From: Cephalotrichum gorgonifer
Lineage: Eukaryota > Ascomycota > Sordariomycetes > Microascales > Microascaceae
DNA: 64,000 bases
Assembly: GCA_900312665.1 (NCBI GenBank)
Contig: ONZQ02000011.1
Coordinates: 387,454 to 451,453 of the forward strand
Reading direction: 5' to 3'
Under the pieces are notes generated by a model, which was not told the DNA's origin, made no database searches, and saw only the letters and a program-made list of their open reading frames with translations. Of this stretch, positions 55,006-64,000 are shown one piece after another; the first letter of the stretch is position 1, and each line of letters begins with the position of its first letter. The translations under genes were made by a program, and so were the position numbers.

Positions 55006-55584
55006 CTTGTCGTGTGTATTATTATCGTCGGGTGGGAGGGGGTGCTACAAGTCGCTGGATGTAGCTCGCATCGAGGGGGGCGGGGGCGGGTGTCTGTCGA
55101 GACCTGTGAGATGCTGGCTCTGGTGGATTTGCGGCAGTTCTAGGTTTGTCGTGATTTTGGGTGGAAGCAATCCAAACTCGGCTGGAACTGATTGGCCAAT
55201 GGGAAGGTCCGGATTGTGATCAGAAAATTATTATGTCATCATGGCCTTCTCCGCAGGGTCTGGCCGGTTTGGCAGCTGAGTACAGCTGTCTTCAGCGACT
55301 GACGCCAATGCAAGCTTGTGTGGGTCTTCCAACCAACCCCTGACTCCACCTTGACTCTGCCCAGGTATGGAAGATGCCCTCACTACAGCTCATGGTGAAC
55401 AAGCTGATATTATGTGAGGGACGTCATCTATACTCTTACTATATCCAAACGACCTAAACAATTGAAACAACTCAAACACTCATCGCCGCCAACTCTCCCA
55501 AACACCGGCCCCAATCCCGGAAATTTCGATCTATTCCCATCCTCCATCTCCATCTCCATCTCATCTCACCCACACAGCGCCAAG
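55006..55584. other. Divergent promoter of nuo51 and dynactin p27
   Basis: 579 bp between two start codons facing away. The frame upstream of 55585 is open for 57 codons (from an ATG at 55414) but is CT/CA-rich leader. No clear TATA. Confidence 0.6.
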
Positions 55585-56301
55585 ATGTCCTCCTCCAGCA
55601 AACGCAACTCCATGCTCCCCCCTATCGCCAAACACGGACCCAAGCCTCCCACGAAGCTCTCCTCCACCCTAACCATATCCGACAGCGCCATCCTCACGGG
55701 CCACCACTCCATCATCATCATGTCAGAGTCCGTCATCCACCCCCGCACCAGGCTCGAGTCCACTTCAGGCAGCCTCCTCATCGGGAAGCGGTGCATCGTC
55801 CACGAGCGCTCCCACGTCGGCGCCGCTCCAGAGCCCTCCACGCCTGGCGCGTCTCCTACCCGGGACGGCGGGATCGTGATCGGCGATTACGTGACTGTGG
55901 AGGCTGCGGCCGTCGTCGAGGCCGGCGGGACGGAGGTGGGCGAGGGGTCCGTTATCGGTATGGGGTCTAGGATTGGCGCCGGGGCCAAGATTGGGAAGGT
56001 GAGCGCACTCACTCCCCGCAGAAGCCATATTCCCCCCCTCCGGACGTACATGAATTGTATTTGGCGGGAGGCCAAGAAACCGTATTGTGCTGATTTGGAA
56101 GTTTAGAACTGCACGATAACGCCAAAGAGCGTCATCGCACCGGGAGAGGAGATACCCGACTTCACGGTCGTGTTCTCGAACGGTATGAGGCGGACGGACA
56201 GGCGGGACCTGGGCGACATGCGGCTGAGGGCCCAGGTCAGGCAGATCGGCGTCCTGAAGGCATTGATACCCACGAACCTATCCAAGTTCCAGGAGAGGTG
56301 A
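55585..56301 (+). CDS. Dynactin subunit p27 (DCTN6-like), left-handed beta-helix
   Basis: Pointed-end complex subunit of dynactin, which links cargo to dynein. Two exons (55585-55998, 56107-56301), joined in phase 0, give 202 residues. The chain consists of hexapeptide repeats: ILTGHHSIIIMSESVIHPRTRL, GSLLIGKRCIVHERSHVG, GGIVIGDYVTVEAAAVVEAG, VGEGSVIGMGSRIGAGAKIGK, NCTITPKSVIAPGEEIPDFTVVF. The last is the turn before the C-terminal helix. The MSSSSKRN start is preferred over an in-frame upstream ATG at 55414, whose added part is leader-like. p25 shares the fold; the HP-R-x and VFSNG-x-RR features fit p27 better. Confidence 0.85.
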
Positions 56302-56971
56302 AAAGGAAGAATCCCTTACTGCTCACTTCGTACACGTACAAGTGGCATATCTCCCCCTTTCCCTCCGCGGGAATGGTCTCATGGTTGTCCCTCATCCTTG
56401 TGAAGGTGGGACCGGGAACGCGCGAAGACTTCCCGATTTTTACCTTGTCAGGTGTAATGGCCGAGAGCTGAGACGGCTTTGTGGTGTCGCCCTCGGCCTA
56501 GAAGAGCTTAGAGAACGGGATATATCCGTGTGGAATCGTCTCCGGAATCCACAAAAAAATCAAGTCGGGGCGCCCGGGCGCCCGGGCGGATACTTAGCCC
56601 GTCGCCCTACTCCAAGCCTGGGCACCTCGTCAAAGCCACCCTGCGAACGCACGCTCTAGAAATATGCGAAAGGGCCCGGACAGTGACGGTAGGTTTCAAC
56701 CATTGACGGACCCCACTTCTCCCTCGCCGCGCGGGCCGGCGTTCTAGAGCGTTGGAATTGTGGGTATGGGGGAATCGAAAATGGGAGGATCGGGGTATGG
56801 AAGAGCGAGGGAGGGGTTAGCTTCCCCTCAGACGCCCTATCAACACCTTGCTAGATTGGAAGAGCCTCTACGTATAGATGTTGGTTTATTGTAGGATACT
56901 CGCACTCGATGATAGCATAGCGATACTAGGGTCTAGGGAGTGTAAACATGTACCACTACCACAACATCCCC
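56302..56971. other. 3' region between convergent p27 and metalloprotease genes
   Basis: About 670 bp. It contains a perfect GC-only repeat at 56567-56589. No gene supported. Confidence 0.6.
56567..56589. repeat. GC-only palindromic repeat (GGGCGCCC units)
   Basis: Two to three overlapping copies of CGCCCGGG. The tract is self-complementary and could fold as a hairpin. Confidence 0.75.
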
Positions 56972-58478
56972 TCAGAACGGGTTACACGAGTCCATGATCC
57001 GATCCATCCAACTAGAACCAGACTCCGCGGCCCCTCCATCGGGAATGACTCCCACCTCCTTCCATCCCTTCTCTACGATCTTGGCAGCTTCGTCGTCAAA
57101 TGTCTTCCGTGCCGTACTGACAGTCGCGTTGGCGAAACCGATAAAGTTAGTATCCGGACTCAAGCTGTCGCTCTGCAACGTATCCCACCAGATCTTCCCA
57201 GCCCTCTGCCATGAGTAGCCACCGAATTCTTTGGCGATGAGGTAGAAGGCCTTGTTCGGGATGCCTGAGTAGATGTGGACGCCGCCATTGTCCTCATACG
57301 TGTCCTCGTAATACTTGAAGTGGTCCGGCTGGGGATCTTTGCCCTGTGATTCTGTGTCAGAAAATCAATAGGTACGAACGAACGGGAGGGAGGTTTACAA
57401 AGCGAGGATCATCGTACGCCGTTCCTGGCGCCTTCATGCTTCGGAGGGCGATGCCTTTCACCCCTGGAACGAGGCACCCTTCGCCAATCAGCCAGTCCGC
57501 ACTTGCTGCGTCCTCTTTCTCCTTTCTCTGCTTCACTATGATGCCAAAAACGTCCGATATATGCTCGTTAAGAGCGCCGCTCTGGCCATAGTAGAGAAGT
57601 GGGGAGATATTGTCCGTCACAGCATGGGTCAGCTCATGGCCGATGACGTCGACCGTGCCCGTGAAATTCTTGAGGAACTCATCTCCATCTCCAAACACCA
57701 GCTGCATCTTGTCTGGGTCCCAGTCTGTGTGGAGACCGTTAGGTCTCGCCCCTTCCCACCTCAAAAGAAGGAGACCACTTACATGCATTCTCGTACCTGT
57801 CCCCGAAATGCACCGTACTGATAATGTGCGAGTTCTCATTGTCGATCGAGGTCCAGTCGAAGAAATCCTTGAACATCTGGAGGACTTGTCCCACGTTATC
57901 GTACGATTCGTTGACGGCCTTATCATCGACGGGTCGCTCGCCCTCTACGCGGGCCACGGTACCCGGAAGACTGAACTCAAAATTGGAGTTCTTAGCGTCA
58001 TAGATTGCCCTGTAGAACGTTCGGTCCTCGGCCGGATGTGGCCTGACCTCATCGGAGGCCGGTTTCGTGCCGGACTTCACAATATCTGAGCCGCGTCAGG
58101 CGGTTCCGCCCCGTCCTCATCGCAACTTAGGATTAACTCACACTTCTGCTTTGCCGCTGTTAAGTCCCTTCTGGCACGCTCTTTGACCCTTTCATCCACA
58201 TTTTCCGACTCGACGATGTGTCTCAGGAGGCCCACCGATACGACCTTCGGAGTGCCCTGAGACCTCCGCTTTCGAACTCTTCCCCAGAGCACCTTGCTCT
58301 TCCATCCTCTCTGCTCTTTGAGAAGGGCCTTCGTGTGGTCGTGACGGCAGGTGCTGGCCGTTGACTGGCGAGTGAGTGCCGCCCTCGCCGCTTCGCGGAC
58401 AGCCGGAGGATTGTGTTGTGAGTCGGAGATGGAGCGGAGGAGGTATGGGGGGACGATGTAGCAACGACAGTCGCACAT
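56972..58478 (-). CDS. M4 (thermolysin-type) metalloprotease, protealysin-like
   Basis: Zinc endopeptidase. Four exons (58142-58478, 57783-58085, 57399-57724, 56972-57343) join in consistent phase to 445 residues. The HExxH motif is HELTH, His243-His247 (57624-57638), and the third ligand is Glu267 in GALNEHISDVFG; that spacing matches thermolysin (142 to 166). His345 in NGGVHIYSGIPN is the second catalytic histidine. It has no signal peptide. Instead it starts MCDCRCYIVPPYLL, which resembles the short PPL-type propeptide of bacterial protealysins, so the enzyme is probably intracellular. Exon 2 covers RAIYDAKN...LPGTVARVEGERP, the normal start of the M4 catalytic domain. The region between (residues about 30-110) is basic. 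Possibly acquired from bacteria long ago; introns show it has adapted. Confidence 0.88.
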
Positions 58479-59051
58479 CGCGTGGTAACTGACTTTTTTC
58501 CTTTAACGCGTTTAATAATAGCAGTAGGTAAGAAGTAAACAGGGGATTTTCCACGGAACGAAGTGCCGGGGGGCCGACTTAGAGTTGGGTAGACAGCATT
58601 CGATGGACCGGCAGTGTTGAGAGAGCGAAGGTAGTCATCCTCGTCAGTTGTGGTCATTGTACCTTTCTTCATGCGCCGGCACGGTGCTTAGAGTAACTGG
58701 AAGGAGCCCCCCTTGCTGCCAACGATAGCAGCCTGGCGGTTATGTAGTGGCCATCCATGATGAGGAAGGTGCCACAGAGGACTACATCAGAGGTGAGGAC
58801 GTCACTTGTCCTGCTTGGTTTGAGAGGAAGGAGCGACTTGGAATAAGGAGAAGAGTACATCGCCACATGCCTCCTATGTTTTGGGGCTATTAAAGAGGAC
58901 ATCGTCCAGGCATCCTTTCGTAGCCTTCGCCAGGGCCCAATCCACCACGGTCAACGACGTGCCCCTGAATCTTCTAGTTCATCGATATTGAACTCAGGAC
59001 TTGCCCAAACACCTTTACCACATCTTCTGAGCAGTTTCAGTCTCGTCAGTA
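58479..59051. other. Divergent promoter of metalloprotease and Mer3-Sec63 genes
   Basis: 573 bp between two start codons facing away from each other. Short frames on both strands have no coding character. I looked here for a lost helicase domain of the downstream gene and found no trace. Confidence 0.55.
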
Positions 59052-60107
59052 ATGCCGATCGCAAATCTTCCTCTTAAAAAGCCATCCTCAGCTCCGTCTT
59101 CTTCGGCCCCATCTTCATCCCCGCCCCAGTCGTCCGACATATCTATTCCTGAGGAATACACCCACCTCCCGGACAGATACGGGATAAGCCTGCAGACCCT
59201 CGCTCACGTCCTCAAGCTTCGAGAGGCTCCATCCGAACGTGACATCCTCGCGTCGGCTTCGAGCTCACACCAGCTTCAAGTCTGCGTCATGTATGCCGAC
59301 GAGAGATCCTGCTTCCGGGGAATCAACTCCTCTGGGAACATCAGATGGCCCGTACCCGCGGGCTCGCCGAGTGCGTCCTGGGAGAAGGTTTACCTTCTCA
59401 CACAGATGCAGCTTACTGGATCCGGAGAGTGGGGGAATCTGGGCAAGAACCGAAGGAAGGAACTAATGAACCAGAAGAAGGACGTGTTTTCGAGGCTGAA
59501 CAAGGTGGTGCGGTGCGTTATTGATCTCATGGGGCTGAGGAAAGATGCGGAGGGGTTGGGGAATGGGCTCACCGTCCTGAGGGCGCTGGAAGCCGGAGTC
59601 TGGGAGGAAGAGGGGAGGGAACTTCTCCAGGTCGATGGCATCGGGAAGAAGTTGGGGGAGAAGTTGGTGGGACGCGGTGTCTCGACTATGAAGCAATTGG
59701 CTGCTGTAGACTCGGGACACTTGGACATGTTGTTCGGCAGGAACCCACCTTTCGGGGTCGGTATGGCAATAAGGATGAAGCAGTTTCCGATGCTGGCAAT
59801 GGCCATGACTCCCATGGGTAGGATGAATGGTAGTGAGGACATTGGGGTTTTCAAGGTCTCCCTACGGTACGAGAACAAGGAGGTCCCTAGATGGAAGGGG
59901 CTCCTAATCAAGGTTGTCTTCTGGTTAAAGGTCAAGGATACCAACCAGTTGCTCTGGTTCTGCCGGGACAGCATCAGCAAGCTGGCCGGGGATGGGATGC
60001 GTTTAGTATTTGGGGCGAAGGTGGGTGTCGGTAAGGAGGTCGTCGGCTACTTTTCGTGCGAGGAGATTGTGGGCACGATGGTGAGCGAGGAGCAAACCGC
60101 CTTGTGA
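59052..60107 (+). CDS. Stand-alone Sec63 domain protein related to meiotic helicase Mer3/HFM1
   Basis: Intronless, 351 residues from ATG 59052 (tcagtaATGcc). Residues 1-35 are Ser/Pro-rich. From residue 40 it follows the Mer3/HFM1 Sec63 domain: YGISLQTLAHVLKL, DILASASSSHQLQVCVMYADER, GINSSGNIRWPV, SWEKVYLLTQMQL, VVRCVIDLMG, LEAGVWEEEGRELLQVDGIG, KKLGEKLVGRGVSTMKQLAA, then the family mark RNPPFG followed by FP. The helicase part (two RecA domains and winged helix) is absent from the window upstream. Its usual partner Mer3 stabilises meiotic crossover intermediates. It may be a separated paralogue or a broken copy of a Mer3 gene; the frame is intact, which speaks for use. C-terminal portion of about 90 residues resembles the beta-sandwich of Sec63. 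Confidence 0.72.
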   Translation: MPIANLPLKKPSSAPSSSAPSSSPPQSSDISIPEEYTHLPDRYGISLQTLAHVLKLREAPSERDILASASSSHQLQVCVMYADERSCFRGINSSGNIRWPVPAGSPSASWEKVYLLTQMQLTGSGEWGNLGKNRRKELMNQKKDVFSRLNKVVRCVIDLMGLRKDAEGLGNGLTVLRALEAGVWEEEGRELLQVDGIGKKLGEKLVGRGVSTMKQLAAVDSGHLDMLFGRNPPFGVGMAIRMKQFPMLAMAMTPMGRMNGSEDIGVFKVSLRYENKEVPRWKGLLIKVVFWLKVKDTNQLLWFCRDSISKLAGDGMRLVFGAKVGVGKEVVGYFSCEEIVGTMVSEEQTAL

Positions 60108-63100
60108 AGGGACGATACCTGCTATCCAAGTGTTACCAAGGATGCAACCCGGGGGATTTGAGGATGCTATCGATTCAATGCCGCTCTAGGAGGATCAATT
60201 TTGCGCTCACAGCTTGAAGCTATCTACAAGGCTGTTCCCAATGAGTTATATTATTACTTGCGAGCAGACATAGCCAAGTGAAGAAGTCGCTTTTATGATA
60301 TTGAATGGGTGTTTTCATTGAACTGTACGCAAACAGAACAGTTGGATGGTGGATGACAAGTCCTTCCAGCAGAGTCAAGCACCAGATTCTGAAGCTGGCC
60401 TGTTCTACGAACCCAGAAACTTCAGACCCGCTGAGCCTGTTCTTTTACAAGTGTCCCCTAGGGCCGGAGGAGCATTGCTCTTCGTCACGGCTTCGTTGAG
60501 TCTCCGTCTTGTGGCGAAGGATTACTTAGAGATCCCCCAAGGTGGTCGACACGTGGTAGGCTGGCCGGTAGGGCTTGTTTGTGTATTGAGCCCATTCCTA
60601 GACCAAGAGACGAGAGTCCGTTATGACTCCCACAGAAATGCCACTCATCGTCTCACCTGTGGTCAACAGACCCTAACTTCGGTATCACCCTTGGACTCTC
60701 TTTCTCCTCCAACCTGCTCCCCCCCTTAACCAATTCCCTTCTTCCCCGTGGCGTCAAAACACCGGAGAAGCGTCTAACCCCTGGAGAACTAAGCCCACAA
60801 GATGCCTTAGACACACCGCGCCTGGAATATCGAGATGCTACCTGTCCATCGATCACACACACCCGCATAAACCCACAAACATGCTTCCCCACATATCAAC
60901 CCCTCATCACGCGCCCTTCTCCTCACGGGCTCAAGTGGACTCCTACATGCCCCACCTGCCCATGGCCATGATGGCGGGGGGGTGGTGGGAAGCGGATATC
61001 TACAACGAGGCTGTAGAGGCCTTTGGAGGTGCCTTTCCCCTCTTCATAACCAATCTAATATCCAACAGTAATGGGAGGGAGCGGGGTTTGGGGTTCGTTA
61101 TTGGAGAATTAGAGGACACCACCGGCCCCCCACTCACCCATCTTCGACTACGAGTAGGTGGTCTCATCAAAATGGAACAAAAGGGCGCGCCTGAGCTTCA
61201 CCCTTTCCTAAAAGAGACGATATGGATATTAAGCGGCGCTAGCTTTCGCGGTGTGGGTTGTGGCGAAAACAATCTCACCGGCATTAAGACAAAAAGAGAG
61301 ATATTAACTAAGCGTGCGCCAGAGCCAGAAAGCCGAGCCGTCCGGACAAACAGGTGGGAGAGGAGGTGGGGTGAGAGGGGTACCTGAAGTTCGGGCGAGT
61401 GTAACAACGGGAGGAATGGCAAGATGGATGGGTCGGTGGCGGGAATGAGGAGAAAGTTTGCAAGGGGTGTGTGTGTGTGTATGTGCCATGAACTACTTGT
61501 CATGGAGCAGGGGAAGATTTCGATGCCCTTTTTTCGACGAACTTCAAGGACGAGAACCGGAAAGTTGCATGTTTGGATGTTTGGAACGACGTGCCGTTAG
61601 CGTCGGAAATGGTCTTGAACCGGGGGGGAAGGAGGGGTTGCTTGAGAATTTATGTCCGAGATAGGAAAACGCAGGGGGGGCAAGGAGGGCAGATTTAGCG
61701 GAGTCGAGAGCCGGATGCGACGCTCGAGCGTGCATTTTTGTTCTTTCTGTTTGCGGTGGGCCAAGAGGCGGGTGGCGAGCTAGCTCTCTTCTCGGTTAAT
61801 ACCTGTTATCGAGGAGAGAGAAGGAGAGGGAGAAGGGGGGTGAGTCGATACACAGGCCCGTTCACAGACAAGGGAAACACGACGACGCGGGGCGGGAAAT
61901 GGCAGGAGGTAATCCTCCGACGAGGGAGGAAGTCGCTCCTTCTAGGTTGGGCTAGAACGGATTGGGGAATGGGAATCTCGCGTAAGGTGCTCGGGCGGCA
62001 TGTGTTCTGGCGTGTGCCGCATACGGGGCAACATAATAACACACCGGCTTGCAAAGCTGCATATATACAGATGCACATACCGGTATATTGAGAGGAGAGC
62101 GCTGATTTCTGCGGGCCGCTGAGCTGGTCATATTGCTCTCGCTTGCCAGGAATAGCACTCGCCTCGCCATTGTTTGTGAGCCCGCCCCGGGTGGTAATAT
62201 AGGGAAGGCTGGAAGGCTGGGATGCTGAAAGGGCTTCTTTGGGAGAGCCGGGATGGTTGACGAGGCAGATACGAGTATGGCCCTCGATCCGACCCCCTCA
62301 ACTGCTCTAGGACTACTTAGTGCATTTACATGCAGTATGGATCTGGTTAGAAGGCGGTGTCTGTGGGGAATGGGCCATGGAATGGGCAGGTATGAGAAAG
62401 CTGTAACACCCACTCCCCTTTCTAACACCTCTCTAGCCAACGCAAGAGCTCCATCTCCTTGCATTAGCAACCGTATGGCATTAGGGTGACTAGACCTGAC
62501 TCGTACCCTCTTGCCCCCTCTTTTGGTAGAGAGTAATGAAGCACTGGGGACTCACCTGAGGCCCATATTAATAGTAGAGAGGTGTTAAGACCCCGCGTGT
62601 CCAGATAAGGAAACACTAACACGAATGGGTCCTGGAAGCGGTCTCCGGGGGGGGCTGGTACTAATCGCACTCCCTACCGATCTCTCGTACCTTGGCCTAT
62701 AGAGTGAAGCTATCTTTACGAGTACTTACACCTGTGCAGCTTACGGCTTGGTGCTCTCAAAAAATGAGGAGAGTGCACTCGAAGAATGCATAAGCAGGCA
62801 GATGACTTCCCCACACCGTTCCTCGATGCACTTACTTGTATTCCCCACTCTCCATCACCACCGCCATCACCACCGCCATCACCATTATCGCGTCCACACG
62901 CGTCCTATCACTCGCGCTATAAATGTGCCGCTCTCAACCGCCCCGCGTTGTTAAGCACTCTACTCGTAGTCATGAGATCACCGACTGTCTCCATCTGACA
63001 AGTCTGAGTATATTATATGCTGAGCCAGATTCCCCGCCCGGCCGCCCGCCACCAAACCTCATGACTGACCCCCCCCCCCTTTCCCAAATCGGGGAAGGCG

Positions 63101-64000
63101 TCGGCAACTCCTCCGCGGCAACCTGCAGGGCGTGTTTGTTTCGAGTTCTGCGAAACTTGACCAACGATGCCTTGACCATCGAGGGGTGGCAAAATCCGTG
63201 CCGCTTTGAGCTTCCCATAATGTGAAGTCCACCTGCCCTGGATCCTTTTGGGGAAGGAGGGGGGAGAGGGTGAGGTTCTACTTGTTGTACTCGTAGGTAA
63301 CTTGTATATGCCCTCCCCACTTCCTCCTGCCGTCACATGCTCCTGCGCTATTGCAAGATACTGCAGAAGGAGCGAACCAGGTCCGCAAGACCGAGCTGCA
63401 CAGGGCACCAGTAATCCAAGGCAAGCGACCTTCCCTCCTTCCCCCCAGACACAATGCGATACCTGCATGTGGTAGCAACGAAACGTCCGGGCACAGGTTC
63501 CGGGAAAAGAAAAAATACCGCAAGCTCCAAGATCGCAGGATCGTGTAGGCACGCACCATCACACCCCCCCTTCCTTCCCTCCTTGGAAGAGCGGATCTCG
63601 GCGCCGACCCGGAGACTGGAGCCGGAGGCGAGCGCCACCGTCCGAGCGGTGGCGCCTGCCCACTGACCCTCATCCCCCGATACGTATCAAGTACTTTTTC
63701 TTCTCCTTCTCCATGGAAAAGATCCATTGGCGCTCGGACCTTAGTCACGCTGCCTCCACGTGGACGCCCAGCATTTGTGGGCTTACAATGTATATCACAC
63801 TCTCGCGGGCGTTTGTGTGTGGGTGGTCCAAAACGCACGCCCTTCCATCCTTTCTTGTACCTCTTCATACATAACTCTTGTACCAGGAACGAAGGAAACG
63901 CGGCGTAACATGGAACCGACGGCGGGATTCCTTTTTGTCTGCGTGGGCGATGAGATTCGGAGAAGTGTGCTTGGAGGCCAGATGATCGCCCCCCCTTCCA
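60108..64000. other. 3.9 kb terminal region without supported genes
   Basis: No frame here has coding character or splice partners. The largest (60881-61387, plus, 168 codons) has no recognisable domain. It contains a GT run at about 61466-61480, TAC-type motifs near 62717 and 63285, a CCATCACCACCG microsatellite, and several G runs. It may contain untranslated or non-coding transcripts, which I cannot see. Confidence 0.45.
62852..62885 (+). repeat. CCATCACCACCG microsatellite
   Basis: Almost three copies of the 12-base unit CCATCACCACCG in intergenic sequence. Confidence 0.85.

Noticed and set aside
55414..55584. 57-codon upstream extension of dynactin p27
   Set aside because: Leader-like CT/CA-rich sequence; known p27 proteins begin close to the ATG at 55585.
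60881..61387. 168-codon plus-strand frame
   Set aside because: No domain, no splice partners, and amino-acid usage unlike the genes in this window.

Overview
The window is a stretch of nuclear chromosome from a filamentous ascomycete (Pezizomycotina; a Sordariomycete is my best guess). The evidence is GC-rich coding sequence, short introns of about 55-145 nt with GTAAGT/GTGAGT-type donors and CTAAC/CTGAC branch sites, a Zn2Cys6 regulator, tRNA genes read by themselves, and a fungal set of single-copy housekeeping genes. Nothing looks bacterial, plasmid-like or viral. I rebuilt gene structures by eye by joining reading frames across splice sites and checking phase at each junction.

Layout from left to right: a Zn2Cys6 transcription factor cut by the left edge (1-714, -); a ten-exon Dal5-type MFS transporter (2739-4915, +); an intronless RBR-type E3 ubiquitin ligase (5775-7262, +); a secreted acidic protein with repeats and dibasic sites (8763-9701, +); a 1214-residue coiled-coil protein (10137-14069, -); two poorly characterised genes sharing a promoter region (16319-17047, - and 17604-18659, +); an acidic protein (19764-20891, +); a conserved-looking unknown (22016-23701, -); a 3.9 kb gene-poor stretch; GPI18 (27568-29149, +) converging on the PP2A activator rrd1 (29887-31539, -); an orphan gene and its degraded relative (32030-35723, -); tRNA-Gly(UCC); an Ala/Pro-rich gene built from duplicated exon-intron units (37326-38575, -); the sterol transporter NPC1/NCR1 (40248-44174, -); an amidase (45312-47404, -); tRNA-Gly(CCC); a CUE/Smr protein (49416-51298, +) converging on a PEX11-family peroxin (51724-52631, -); complex I nuo51 and dynactin p27 sharing a promoter region (53377-55005, - and 55585-56301, +); a protealysin-like M4 metalloprotease (56972-58478, -) divergent from a stand-alone Mer3-type Sec63 domain protein (59052-60107, +); then about 3.9 kb with no supported gene.

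There is no obvious biosynthetic cluster. The genes are a mixture of unrelated housekeeping functions (respiration, sterol transport, GPI anchors, peroxisomes, dynein/dynactin, PP2A, mRNA quality control) with lineage-specific genes between them. The most unusual material is: three genes whose frame stays open for 74-153 codons past a single in-frame TAG; a secreted precursor-like protein with four related repeats and Kex2-type sites; a gene in which exon plus intron were duplicated together; a two-member orphan family, one intact and one degraded; and a Mer3 Sec63 domain without its helicase.
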